The translations under genes were made by a program, and so were the position numbers. A stretch of 64,000 nucleotides of DNA, taken from the NCBI GenBank assembly GCA_017654935.2, contig CM065693.1:24918000-24981999 (forward strand), given 5' to 3'. The notes below the pieces were generated by a model. It made no database searches and was not told the origin of the DNA. It saw nothing but the letters and a program-made list of their open reading frames with translations. Positions 10,392 to 20,966 of the stretch are shown piece after piece (positions within the stretch are counted from its first letter, which is position 1; each line of letters opens with the position of its first letter). The stretch comes from Phymorhynchus buccinoides (Eukaryota > Mollusca > Gastropoda > Neogastropoda > Raphitomidae).

Positions 10392-11430
10392 CTGCGAGCA
10401 CCACACAAAACTTCATCAACACATAATCATTATTTACATGAGCCTATCGTCAATTTGCTAAGTCATGACGTTTTTATAAATTTATAGCACAAACAATGAG
10501 ATTCACTTCTGCGGAAGTTTCGTTACTCTTAAATAACTGATCAGCAACCATTGGTCAGCACATTGTTTCTATTGGCCACTGCAACAACCATCTTTTGCTA
10601 GAGTGAATGCCCTTGGTAGCTGCTTGGGTACTGACCAAACAATGGCATAACTCTCGCCAATAACCCTATTTGAGGCCACTAAATGGCTGCCTTTCGCAAG
10701 AGTGAATGCCCTTTTCAGTACTGACCAACAAGGGCTTCACTCTCACTGTCAAGGGCGTTAATAACCCTAGTTGCAGATGCCAATAAGTTCACAAAGAGAC
10801 GTTTGTACACAACAAAGGTAGAGTACGGGACTAGGAGCCCTCTTAATCTTTCCAATTCGGTCAAGAGTTTTACTCAACTACACATTTACCGTAATTTTCA
10901 GGTTATAAGGTGATATGTTTTTCTCCAATTTCGAACTATGTGCCTAATAAACAAGGGCGCCCTATTAGTGAACAAAATCTTGAGAAGAGAGGCAATTGCC
11001 GTGTTCAGTACAGTCTACTGTAGTCAGACATCGAAAGTTGTCACGAGTCGCCGATACGACGAATACTCACATTAAAATGCTTAAAAATCCCTATTATCGT
11101 CCAACAGATGCCATAACCCTTCATTGGATGTTAAAAGCATCGTTGTAGAGCTTAAAATGCCATAATTCTATCAGTTTTCACGAAGAATTGTCCAAACACA
11201 ACAACAGGAAGCAGCTCAAACAGAAGTTTGATTATTTGAAAGGGGAGCCAACTCTCGTTTATGACTGCAGTAATGGCGGTCGGTAACCATTTACAGGACG
11301 TGTATGGGCTTCAAAGTTTGACTTTCTTTTGTGAGGTGCCATATAAACAACGCTTTTTACTTTATTTTTTTCAGATTTTTCTTTAAAATTGCCCTAATCG
11401 CCTTATACACAGCAGCGACTAATGCTCCAA
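10392..11430. other. intron sequence with decayed repeats
   Basis: Two partly matching segments (GAGTGAATGCCCTT near 10600 and 10700) and a possible decayed CGGACTATAAG-family left end near 10889 (ACCGTAATTTTCAGGTTATA). Nothing coding. Confidence 0.4.
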
Positions 11431-11439
11431 AAAGCATCT

Positions 11440-11605
11440 TTCTGCCTTACCGGTCCATTCTCCTGCCTTTTTTCATGAAACACTTCAAAAAACATTTCTT
11501 CCAGCCGAAGTCGCACTTGCTGGGCCTAACTATTTCTTAGTTAGGCGCATAACAACAGCATGACGCATCTGCGCTCATAATTGACAGGAAACTGTCTGAG
11601 CGATC
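11440..11605 (-). repeat. dispersed repeat S2, partial copy 4
   Basis: Only the second head type (TTAGGCGCATAACAACAGCA, ACAGGAAACTGTCTGAGCGA) is present. It lies in the intron just downstream (minus sense) of exon e. Confidence 0.65.
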
Positions 11606-11743
11606 GAAGAAAAAGAAGAAGTGTCTCCCTAAAGAACAACAACAAAGAACAATAGCGCTGGAGAAAGTCTACATACACACACAAAGAACAATAATTCTGG
11701 ATAACGCGTTTTATTCCATATTGAATCAAGGTGGTTAACTCAC

Positions 11744-11846
11744 AGGCTTTCCTCCAGAGTCTCTGGCACCAGCATGGGCTGGCCGGACAACTGCAGACTG
11801 GCCAGGTGGTGGGATGGGGTGGACACTGGCCGGTCATCCTCCTCTC
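11744..11846 (-). CDS. acidic protein, exon e
   Basis: A 103-nt exon with acceptor CACTATCAG and donor CCT|GTGAGT, reading EEDDRPVSTPSHHLASLQLS and on through M-L-V-P-E-T-L-E-E-S. It begins with two bases that complete the Arg split by exon d and ends in phase 2. A reader stopping at the next TGA would call it a terminal exon, but the TGA lies inside a perfect donor and the next exon fits in phase. Confidence 0.7.
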
Positions 11847-12211
11847 CTGATAGTGAACATCATGGCAAAATCCACCATATTTGTGTCAGTTAACTCATTC
11901 CACCCTGGGCCTGACAATTTGTCGGGCGCCCTAGTGTAACTACCAGCGCCTGCGCCCGACAAACTGTTGTGCAGAGACCTCCATTTCCTTTCCTTATCAA
12001 TCTAGAAACTGTTATTGTAGTAATGACTAAAATATGTTTATTCTGAAACTATTTGAGTCTAAACGATCGCTAAACTCATGGGGCGATTTCAAATCGTTTG
12101 CAAGCACTTCATTGTCATTGTTTTGTGCGTTTTGTAATAAAACTAGCACCTCTCTCTCAGAACCTGCAGGCTGGGAGTGCAGCCCACAGGGCAAATGGGC
12201 AGTGCGCAAAG

Positions 12212-12408
12212 CAGACCTGTTTACCCCCTACACAAGTCTTGAGTAGTCTGGATAGCTGAAATAAGTAGTTTGGGCTCAAAATGTGTAGTTTTATTCATTA
12301 AACCATCAAACAATGTTCACTGAATGAGCATTATTTTCAATTTTGAAGAGTAGTAGAGGTCCAAATTGAGTAGAATACTACTCGAAAAGAGTAGAGTAAA
12401 CAGGTCTG
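12212..12408. mobile_element. CAGACCTG MITE, copy 2
   Basis: Ends CAGACCTGTTTAC and GTAAACAGGTCTG, with an exact 6-base target duplication GCAAAG (12206-12211 and 12409-12414). A surrounding TTAA-bounded element (about 11892-12420) is possible but its ends match only weakly. Confidence 0.87.
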
Positions 12409-12884
12409 GCAAAGGGTTAAGAGAAGACAATCAATTGACGGAAAGAGCACAATCTGTGTTGCGGTTTTCCCCGTCTTCAATTACATCCATTATCATGGTC
12501 CTAAATGTGGACATAACCACAATTAACATATGCCATGCTATAAAGTGGTATTTGTCAACATTCTGTTGGTCTGGCTATCGTTCTGCCTAACATTTGAAGG
12601 CAAAAGCCTACATACTGAAAACCCATATATTCTTGATCAACATTACCCAAACAACACAGCGAAGGAACATGGAAATAGTGCACATTTCCGCAAGTTTTCT
12701 GAAGTGAACAGAGGGAGGACATTAAAACCCTTGAATGATGGAAAAATTTGGAGGAAAACAATATTATAAATTTAGAAAATAGAAAACAGAACTGCTTGAG
12801 TCTATCTTACAATATGAACTAAAGGGTTCTACACAGCATTGAGTTTAGACATGACAGCATTGAGTTTAGACATACACACACACA

Positions 12885-13310
12885 CATTTAACTACAATGT
12901 GGTTAACCCAAGATTAAAATTCATGGGATTACCTTCTCTGAAGGGAAGAAGAGTCAGGGGAGACCTTATACAAGTATATAAAATAATAAAAAATATTGAT
13001 AACAGACTTTAACTACCTTTTTGTTAAAAGTATCACAAACAGATATAGTACAGATAAGTTATTTTTAAGACGATCAGTTACTAACATTCGCAAGTTTTAC
13101 TTTTCTAACCGAGTTGTTCAATACTGGAATAATTTGTCAACTAACATTAAGGCTGCACCTAACACTAATACATTCAAAAATCTTCTGGACAAAGACACAA
13201 TGATGTCAAATTTTTATACTACTTTCGATGAATTAAAAAAAGAAAAAAAAATCAAGAAAAAGTCCATTCCATTTTTTTTTTTTTTTTATAGTTTAGCTGT
13301 AGAAAGCAAG
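12885..13310 (+). mobile_element. 5'-truncated LINE, 3' end
   Basis: The translation includes N-P-R-L-K-F-M-G-L-P-S-L-K-G-R-R-V-R-G-D-L, then V-V-Q-Y-W-N-N-L-S-T-N-I-K and T-F-K-N-L-L-D-K-D. This is the typical C-terminus of CR1/Jockey-group LINE reverse transcriptases, with a frameshift between the two parts. Confidence 0.75.
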
Positions 13311-13472
13311 CCACCCTGAAACAAATCAAAGTCACTAACGAGAAAGGGCGTAAAAGGGCAGCGAGGCCCACTTCTAGCCCTAATTACTACTACTACTACT
13401 AGTTACGTTGCACATTTCCAAGTTAATAAGACTTGTATTCTGCTGCAGCACTTTAACATAAGACCTGCTTAC

Positions 13473-13606
13473 TGTTTTTAGGTGCAAAGAGATCCTGTGA
13501 CATGGGATCCTGTGGATCTTCTGTCGTCTCTACTCTGGCAATGACAGTGACATTGGCTGTGTCGTCGCTGCTGCTGGCACTCCTCTCTTTCTCCTGGTTG
13601 TCTTCA
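13473..13606 (-). CDS. acidic protein, exon d
   Basis: A 134-nt exon with acceptor TGTGACAG and donor AACA|GTAAGC, reading EDNQEKERSASSSDDTANVT and on through R-V-E-T-T-E-D and S-Q-D-L-F-A-P-K-N. The phases agree on both sides. Its first 40 bases plus 45 bases of the intron before it are repeated exactly, inverted, at 6847-6931. Confidence 0.72.
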
Positions 13607-13676
13607 CTGTCACAACATGCATACTGTACATACATGGATTGGTATAGGATAAACAAATATTCACACATGAATGAAA

Positions 13677-13806
13677 ATCTGTTTAACTTCCTCCGGTCTG
13701 GAACAGACACATATGGAACATTAGTAGATATAAAGATGATGGGAACGATCCTGGAGGCAATGCCTGGAGGCAGTGCAACACAAGTAAAGTCCCGAATTTT
13801 TAACAA
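13677..13806 (-). repeat. dispersed repeat S3, partial copy 2
   Basis: Inverted copy (GGAGGCAATGCCTGGAGGCA, ACACATATGGAACATTAGTA) in the intron directly upstream (minus sense) of exon d. Confidence 0.7.
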
Positions 13807-14160
13807 TGCAGATATGTATATACACATATGCGCACACGCACATGACACTATGAGTATGACACTGTCACAGTAATAAGCATTATAAAATTTGAAACACCAC
13901 ACATCACTTATGAAAAAAAATAAAAACAAGCATCACACAGGACCATAAGCCTTAAATGCTGACTTATTTGGGAAGAGTGTGTGTGTAGGGGGGAGGGTAT
14001 CAAGGGTCCTTTCAAATGTTTTTTTAACATAAAGACCATGTTTCTTGTTTAATCAATGATTCTTAACCCATTTTGTTATGATCTTGTTAACTAGTAACTT
14101 CCAGTAAAATACTGATTGAGAATACTGACATTTTTTTGGACTTTGATGGATTGAGATTAA

Positions 14161-14400
14161 CCCTTTCACCGCCAAAGTCGCATTTTAGCACCACAGTGAT
14201 TTAACACCCACGTCACTAAAAGGCATCAAATTGGGGTCTTTTATCCAAAGACCCTATTGTCTTAGTTTTGGGAAGTAAGGATAGACCTTATTTTATATAT
14301 ATGTCACAGAAGAATCCCCAATACTGCAGATGGATTTTGTTCTCTACCCAGGTAAATTTAATGGAAATGTTTGGCTGAAATATGGCTGGCGGTGAAAGGG
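14161..14400. mobile_element. piggyBac-like TTAA MITE, copy 1
   Basis: TTAA on both sides (14157-14160, 14401-14404). Ends CCCTTTCACCGCCA and TGGCGGTGAAAGGG (gapped by one base in the left-to-right comparison). 240 bp, no ORF. Confidence 0.85.
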
Positions 14401-14944
14401 TTAAGTACGTGGTCAGACGATAATGAAAATTCCAAAACTTTTCCAGGAGTTTTGGGGCCTTTGCTGTTTTTCAAGCACTTTTCAAGCCTTGGAAAAGGCC
14501 ATGTCAATTTTCCAGGACTTTTCAAGGTTTCAAGGACCCTGTACGAACCCTGACTATGTCGGCCATTTTTTAACTATCAACCGCAAGCGTAAACTCGACC
14601 AAATACGGACCACACCGTTTGAGAATGTTATCGCTGTCGCATTTTCAGCAGAGATTGGGGGGGGGGGGGGGGAAGATTCATTCAATTATGAAAAATGTTC
14701 GGCGGAAACGGCGGAGCTGTTTTAATGCCTGATACAAGCTTTTGAGCTCAAGGAACCAGTTGGAAAAAAAACCTTTTCTTGTTACAGATTTGTTTTCTAA
14801 TTAAATCGTGTATTCAAGTAAAAGAAAGTTTTAACAAACATGAATGCGTGATTTGGTTTCAAAAAGTGTATTCTAGGTGTCATTCACGAAAGTCTTAATC
14901 TGTTTCAGTTTCTGTGTCGGGTGGCGAAAAGATCCATTCATTAC

Positions 14945-15041
14945 CTGGTAGTTTCCCCGATGACAGGGGCGTCGCTTGAAGCCACTGGCATGGGCTTATC
15001 TTCCCCCTCCACCTCACTGTCAGCGACCAGCACAAAGGAAC
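14945..15041 (-). CDS. acidic protein, exon c
   Basis: A 97-nt exon with acceptor TCTTTGCAG and donor CCAG|GTAATG, reading SFVLVADSEVEGEDKPMPVA and on through D-A-P-V-I-G-E-T-T. The phases agree with exons b and d. It lies between two inverted copies of the same TTAA-flanked MITE (14161-14400 and 15118-15359). Confidence 0.72.
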
Positions 15042-15117
15042 CTGCAAAGACAATGAAGCAAAACCCCAAATAATTTGCATGTGACATGGGTTACAACTAC
15101 AGTGATTATGTTATTAA

Positions 15118-15359
15118 CCCTTTCACCGCCAGCCATTTTTCAGCCCCAAAATACTATTAAACTTGTCTGGGTAGAGAAACAAATTATCTGCAATAATGGG
15201 AATTCCTCTGTAACATGTATAACATTAGCACAGGCCTATCCTTACCTCCCAAAATCACGAAAGTAGGGTCTTCAGATAACAGGCCCTGATTTGATGCTTT
15301 TTAGTGACATGGGTGTTAAACCATTGTGGTGCTAAAATGCGACATTGGCGGTGAAAGGG
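15118..15359. mobile_element. piggyBac-like TTAA MITE, copy 2, inverted
   Basis: TTAA at 15114-15117 and 15360-15363. Ends CCCTTTCACCGCCA and TGGCGGTGAAAGGG. The interior runs in the opposite direction to copy 1. Confidence 0.85.
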
Positions 15360-15473
15360 TTAAGGGTGGGAGTGGGTGTTGAGGGTTCAGGGGAGAGAGA
15401 AAGAGTGGGTGGGTATTAAAGTACTACAAACAAATCATGAATAAACCAAGTTTAACATGGAAGTTATGTGTGT

Positions 15474-15630
15474 TGTCGTACCCTGGCTAAAAGACTTCAG
15501 GGATCATCCGAACAGCAGAAGCACTTGAACACTATGGTACAAATGCATCAGCTAGGGTCACACACATTACGTGACCATTTTTGATTACCCCGCCACGTGA
15601 GCAGCCACACTCCAACTTCAGGGGATCTTA
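15474..15630 (+). repeat. dispersed repeat S1, partial copy 2
   Basis: The left half of S1 (TACCCTGGCTAAAAGACTTC ... CCCGCCACGTGAGCAGCCAC). Confidence 0.65.
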
Positions 15631-15789
15631 TGTGTGATTTGCTTCTCTTTTTTTTAATTAAAAAAATTGTAACACATCTAGTAGAATATTCATAACGAAG
15701 ACATTGACAGAGCTAGAGTTACATGATTGTAGGTCATTCGTTTACTTCAATGAAACCCTAACAATGCAAAATGTCACGGTAGAAACTAT

Positions 15790-16115
15790 CCCTCTTCTGC
15801 GTTCCCACACCATATGGCCATAATGGGTGAAACTGAATATAACACATCTGTCCAGTTTTCAGTTTTCACTGGACTCCTCGCTGCATTCAGCCAACTCATT
15901 CCGATTTCAGAGAAGCTCAAAGGAGAAAATTATTTCGAAGACTTGTTAGGAAAAACGTAGGGAAATGGACCAATAAGGGGGAAAAAATACTAGATGACAG
16001 TAAGAAAAGAAACAGGCCGAGTTAAAGCGTAATAGAGTAGAGGAAAATGCCAGTACAGAAATTGCCCCCGAAGGTGGGGGAACTACTGGGTTGAATGATT
16101 CCCCTGATGAGGGGA
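15790..16115 (+). repeat. dispersed repeat S2, copy 5
   Basis: Head TTCACTGGACTCCTCGCTGC and a diverged tail GAAGGTGGGGGAACTACTGG. It lies in the intron next to exon b. Confidence 0.7.
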
Positions 16116-16168
16116 AACTATCAATATTTCTTTTTAATGGAGATAAAGTTACTGTCATGACTGTGCAC

Positions 16169-16223
16169 CTGAAGACTCCATGATTGGGTAGATTACTTCT
16201 GAGTCACAGCTTTCCTCTTCCCC
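16169..16223 (-). CDS. acidic protein, exon b
   Basis: A 55-nt exon: acceptor TGTGTGCAG, donor TCAG|GTGCAC, reading GEEESCDSEVIYPIMESS plus one base. The phase-0 start matches exon a, and the phase-1 end matches exon c (G|GT gives Gly). A polypyrimidine/CA tract precedes the acceptor. Confidence 0.65.
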
Positions 16224-16551
16224 CTGCACACACACATATAGACACACAGAATTTTCATTAAAAAATGTAGCATCTCATTAAATTTATAAGCAATTACTCA
16301 TTAATGAATTAGGTGTTTTTTTAAACCAGAGATTTTCTTGGATTCTAAATAAAAGTAGCAGGACTTACTAGAGAGCTCTACATTATCTAGGGCTGCATTA
16401 CAACTTACAAGCTGATGAAGGTTTGAGCTTACTATAATTATAAAATACAAAAACAAGTTGCATTCGTTTTAACACAGACAGTGACATTTATAATCTAAAA
16501 ACTGCAAGTCGGGTTCTACAATGTAACCAATACACTACAGATACAGATATG

Positions 16552-16690
16552 ATGTTGTTGTTGTCGTACCCTGGCTTAAAGACTCCAGGGATCATCCCAA
16601 CAGCCGAAGCACTTGAACACTTTGAAACAAATGCACCAGCTACGGATGAGAACATTACGTGTGTGACCGTTTTTAATTACCCTGCCCAGA
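16552..16690 (+). repeat. dispersed repeat S1, partial copy 3
   Basis: The left half only (TACCCTGGCTTAAAGACTCC through TTTTTAATTACCCTGCCC). Confidence 0.65.
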
Positions 16691-16756
16691 TACTATGATG
16701 AGATACAGACATTGGGGAATCAACAGCCATCATAAAAAGCCAAGTGTCCGTCCGTG

Positions 16757-17345
16757 TGTGTGTGTGTGTGTCTGTGTGTGTGTGTGTGTGTCTGAAACAC
16801 AAAACGGGCCTTATAACTCCGCCGCTTTTCGACCGAATCGCTTCAAATTTGCTGTGAGCTCTAACGGGGCGATGGCAACGGCAACCAAGGCGGCCATGTC
16901 ATTTGCGCGGTTTCGCAAATGCGCGAAACGCGCATCCGCCGGCCTCTTGGCGCCTGTATCTCCGGCCGATTGCCTTCAAATTTGGCAGGTACATGACCGG
17001 GTACGGTGACTATCGGTGTGCCAAACCGGAAGCGAATCGGTTCAGAAACGCGTGCGCTATACGCTGCTTTACCTTTTCACGAATAACTCCACCGTTTCTT
17101 AACCCAATCGCCTCAAATTTGCTGTCAGCCTTGCTATGGCCCGGGCAAAGCCTAGCAGCAAATTGGAAGACAATCGGGAGAGTGCGTCACTCTCACAGCA
17201 GCGCCAACGTGAAACAGGGCCTTATAACTCCGCCGTTTCTTAACCGAATCGCTTCAAATTTGCTGTACTCAGCATTACCAGTACTTGGCTTTACCGTTAC
17301 TAGGCGTTACCAGTACGGTGCATTGCCAGTACTAGGCGTTGCGCT
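16757..17345. repeat. (TG)n and a block of related 45-bp cores
   Basis: A TG run (16757-16793) is followed by several copies of a core, TCGCTTCAAATTTGCTGT preceded by ATAACTCCGCCGTTTCTT, at about 16810, 17080 and 17217, with a more distant one near 16945. The block ends in repeats of the TACCAGTAC kind. A mirror-image block with the same core and GTACCGGTAACGCC units lies at 40360-40690. Confidence 0.65.
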
Positions 17346-17866
17346 AGTGTAAGTTAAATGCCAGGGTGGTTGTTATAGCTTATTCTCCAACAAAGTATGG
17401 AAAAATCTCTCATTCTTTTCTTTCCAGTCAGGAGTATGTGTTTGCAAGTGATTCCTTACGTCGGATGTTTTGCCCATGACAACACAAAATGAAAAACTTT
17501 AAACATACATATATTCAAACACAGAAAAACTAGGGTTAAATTAATTATTTTAAATTTAAGTAATGTTTTTAAATTTTTATCAAACATAAGAAAAAGTATT
17601 TTATTTTAACCCCTTGACTGCTAGTGCCACCAACGTATTACATACTGACCTGATAACATCACTGATGATGTCATCAGATGAAGAGGAATAACCCTGATAT
17701 GTTGGCTTTTGCTCTAACACTTTGCCAGATTGGCTCTATCACTAGTATCAGTATGAGTTGTCTTTTTCGTGGCATGATTTGCCCAATGGTTTTTTCTTTA
17801 ATTTTCTCTATGAATGTATGTCATTCTGTTATAGTCTGAACATAATTCCAGTTGTTGAAGACTTAC

Positions 17867-18000
17867 TTGAAGCTGCAGAGCAGGCAGATCAAGGGCAGGG
17901 GCTGGCTGCGATTCAACCTGGGAGGTTAACACAAAGAATGGGTCACTTCCAAACAATTCCGAGTTCTCCCCACATAAGTCTTCCTCCATGCCTTCACAGG
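17867..18000 (-). CDS. acidic protein, exon a
   Basis: Minus-strand exon with acceptor GGTGTCAG before C-C-T-G-T and donor CAA|GTAAGT. 44 codons read C-E-G-MEEDLCGENSELFGSDPF and end in A-L-Q-L-Q. It starts two bases into a codon and ends in phase 0. The ATG at the fourth codon has a favourable context (GGC ATG G), so translation could begin here. Otherwise an upstream exon exists that I could not find between 18 and 37 kb. Confidence 0.68.
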
Positions 18001-18004
18001 CTGA

Positions 18005-19035
18005 CACCGACACACACGGCGACAGTCTCCATTTCTCACAGTTGCAGAACTTTTACAAGGTGTCTTTCAATCCCGCCCAAGATTACACAGCAACACTTGA
18101 TGACTTGATCTTAATGGCACAGAGTGGTCTTTTTAATTGAATAATCAATCATCGAGAGTGAGATTATGTCGGAAAATGTATCATCTAGTGAGGTTGCACA
18201 CTGTAAAGTTCTAGTACTTCACCTGTGAAATGTGAAGCGCTAAAGTGACTTGGACTACTGAGACCATGTGACATATAGGGCTAAGGGAAGTAACCCATAG
18301 CGAGTCACAAGGAGTGGTCATCCCCTTAGTAGTTTCGTTTTTGTGCTGTGGCATGTGTGGTTTCCAGTTGATTGGTGTTTATGCAATTGTTTTGAGTGTT
18401 GGTGAGTATGGTTAGTAACTTAGTATAGATATGTGAAGCGCTAACTTCAACGTTTCTAATATACACCTAATTATGTAGGATTTTGCTTTGGTAGCCAGAT
18501 TTGTGTTGATAAACAGAAAAGGTAAAACAATGACTACGTGATCTTTTATTATCTCACTAAAAGTAAAACTGCATAATCATGTGAATTTATTCTTCTTTGG
18601 CGGCGAGTCCGCGACCATTTTCTTTATACAGAAAGTAAATGTTCACACTTATGACACTGACAGATGTCACCAGAGAAAAAGAAAGAAGCAGTTTTAAAGA
18701 AAACGTGTCTAAACAGAGACCGTTCGCAGAGATCTGATAGACTGGCAGAAGCCATCTTTTTATTTAACTGGGCCTGACGAAGGTCTAATTTTCAATATTT
18801 TTCACACAATCAAAGTAGAATGCTCGTTTTTCTCTTGTATGTATGAGATATATATTCCTGATCCTAGCCCCATCCTGATTGTAAGTTCTAACCCTAAGAA
18901 AAACAAAGTTGGACGGACAATTGACTTTTGCTTTTGTTCTCACATGCGGAGCACTTGTTTCCTTCATTTGTTTTGGTTGTTTTCAGTTCTAACCCTGACC
19001 CTTACCCCATTCCTACAGAACATGTTTGAATCGCT
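18005..19035. other. no recognised gene or repeat family
   Basis: AT-rich sequence. AGCGCTAA-type words recur (18235, 18435) and scattered TTCTAACCCT motifs appear near 18890 and 18990. Any exon upstream of exon a could lie here but none was found. Confidence 0.4.
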
Positions 19036-19039
19036 CAGA

Positions 19040-19042
19040 ACA

Positions 19043-19110
<68 letters not shown>

Positions 19111-19287
19111 CTCAGCAAAGGGACTGGTTTCTGCCTAAGCCTCGCAGCTTATAAAATGTCCCACCCGAATGTTTTTCTTTAGTGGGTTGCATTCGATAAT
19201 AAGCATCACCACTACTAGAACTACTACTTCTGTTTTTATTACTATTGCCTACTAGACACAGACACGCATGGAAACAATACATGATGT

Positions 19288-19350
<63 letters not shown>
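19040..19350. repeat. TAG/CA compound repeat, copy 1
   Basis: (TAG)n of about 22 units (19042-19108), a unique body with AGTGGGTTGCATTCGATAAT, then (AC)n (19289-19350). A version of the body lies inverted at 23150-23330 next to (TG)n, so body and microsatellites move together. Confidence 0.75.
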
Positions 19351-19355
<5 letters not shown>

Positions 19356-19783
19356 ATACATTCAGGTTTGAATTGAAGCAGACTCTCCAAAACATTTTCT
19401 ATATAGTTTTTTTACCACGTTTCAGATTCAGAATAGTCTACATTAATTAGTTCAGTGAAATAAGAAAACTGAGTAATCGATAGACCTTGATATTAAATTA
19501 CAATAAAATTGCATAAAAAATAAAAATGATGGGACTTTAAAAATAATAAAAACCTTTAGAACGCCAGTAACAGAAATCGATTTTGTCCCTGCTCTGCTCT
19601 CGGATTCCTAACCCTATCCCTTTTCTGGCAGATCAATTCTAACACTATCCCTATCCACAATCTAGTGAAAGGTCTGTGTTAAGACTCAACTGAAGTAGTA
19701 GTAGTAGTAGTAGTAGTGTGGGGGACTGGCTCATAAGCCTAGGCCTCGCTGCCTATCAAGTGTCCCCATCATTCTTTTTGTAC

Positions 19784-20290
19784 CAGAGGTTCCGTTAGAC
19801 CGGCATATGCCGTTTTTTACCAATATTTTTTGGTCTAGTACTAATAAAAATTAATGTCATCGGTATCGCGTAACGGTACCTGAGAATTTCTTTCGAGCTG
19901 GTAAGGAAAGACCCTGCGTCACACACCTACGTCAGGCAGATGCGCGATAAAAGTTTTGCGTAAATAGCAAGGTTGTTTACCGCTTGTGGGCTACCTGCTC
20001 TCTGCTCTCCGGTTTCTTATCTGTATAGATTGTGTAGCTCTCCCCTCACCCCCCTCTGACGTCTTTCTGTCGTTCTGTTTGTCTGATGATGACGACAACA
20101 TCACAAAAGTGACGTAACTTGGTCTTAAAAGGCAACATACAATGACGCATTACGATCGCATAGATCTATGTACAGATATTTTCTGCACAGCGAAGTTTGA
20201 TTGCACCGGCTGTGTGATGGCCAGTACCGGAATATTTTCCTGTTGCCGGTACTGTCCACCGAAACTTTTGGTAGGCTAGCGGAACCTCTG
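19784..20290. mobile_element. non-autonomous DNA element, CAGAGGTTCC ends
   Basis: Ends CAGAGGTTCCGTTAG and CTAGCGGAACCTCTG (one mismatch), with TGTAC duplicated on both sides (19779-19783 and 20291-20295). 507 bp, no coding. The ends and the 5-base duplication fit a hAT-like element; the class is inference. Confidence 0.8.
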
Positions 20291-20396
20291 TGTACATTTG
20301 CTATAATTATGCATACGCATTATAATTTTATTCATTCATCATATGAAAGAAAGGTCCAGATAACAAAAGCATATTTGTCTTTCCTGCTAAATCTGA

Positions 20397-20839
20397 CAGT
20401 GATGTACCGAGGCCCAGGTCATAGGATATTGACCAATTAAAATTGAAAATGTCCTATTGTGTTCTTCCCAGTCACAACAAAAGCCCGATTATTGTTTTAA
20501 CACTGGCATGCTTGGTCTTAAGAGCCTGGACAGTGGACATTGTCCTATTGAATTATCTTGTCTTGGGACAGTTTCAAAGTTTGTCCTACAGGGCTCCCAA
20601 TCGTCCCGCAAAACAAGGGGTCCCAGGGACTCCTTCACTTACAGCATAGAGGGTCCTAGAGGCAGGATAGAGGGTCCCAGTGGCATTGTGAATGCTAAAA
20701 AGAATGTTTCCAGTGCATCCCTGGGACCCCCTGCACATTCTTTTAGAGGGCCCTTTAGAATTTTAGTGCTTCATAGACCCCCAAATGGGGGTCCCTGGGA
20801 GCCCTGTCCTACCACTTTTCGATCCTCTGTACATCACTG
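20397..20839. mobile_element. hAT-like MITE, CAGTGATG ends, interrupted copy
   Basis: Ends CAGTGATGTACCGAGG and CCTCTGTACATCACTG (one mismatch). It is split by the 218-bp MITE at 20589-20806; without that and its duplication it would be 220 bp. A related uninterrupted copy lies at 30988-31203. Confidence 0.82.
20589..20806. mobile_element. 218-bp MITE, CAGGGCTCCCA ends, copy 1
   Basis: Perfect 11-bp ends (CAGGGCTCCCA, TGGGAGCCCTG), with TCCTA duplicated at 20584-20588 and 20807-20811. It is inserted in the MITE at 20397-20839. Copy 2 at 59482-59699 has exactly the same length. Confidence 0.92.
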
Positions 20840-20887
20840 AATCAGTAAATGACTCTCTAATTCTGTACAATACAGCTAATTGTGGTT

Positions 20888-20888
<1 letters not shown>

Positions 20889-20965
<77 letters not shown>

Positions 20966-20966
20966 A
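20889..20966. repeat. (TAG)n microsatellite, about 26 units
   Basis: Uninterrupted TAG triplets. They give poly-Val and poly-Ser frames that are not genes. Confidence 0.97.

Larger units (their letters stand above)
2763..18000 (-). other. gene model: unrecognised acidic Ser/Pro-rich protein, 9-10 exons
   Basis: Nine exons on the minus strand (17867-18000, 16169-16223, 14945-15041, 13473-13606, 11744-11846, 10306-10391, 7401-7459, 5478-5552, 3896-4021) and a possible tenth (2763-2802) each have a consensus-like acceptor and donor. The phases chain without conflict: 0, 1, 2, 1, 2, 1, 0, 0, 0 at successive junctions. Together they encode about 290 residues rich in E, D, S and P, with no stop. 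Many exons begin with an acidic E-E or E-E-E. No domain is recognised. Short motifs seen are S-D-P-F-F-V-L and G-S-F-V-L-V (resembling LC3-interacting motifs) and D-P-F and D-L-F (resembling AP2-binding motifs); these are too short to assign a function. The gene is probably cut by the left edge. Exon 17867-18000 may be the first coding exon (ATG at residue 4) or internal. Confidence 0.72.

Noticed and set aside
13390..13405. TAC triplet run
   Set aside because: Only about five units; not notable beside the other arrays.
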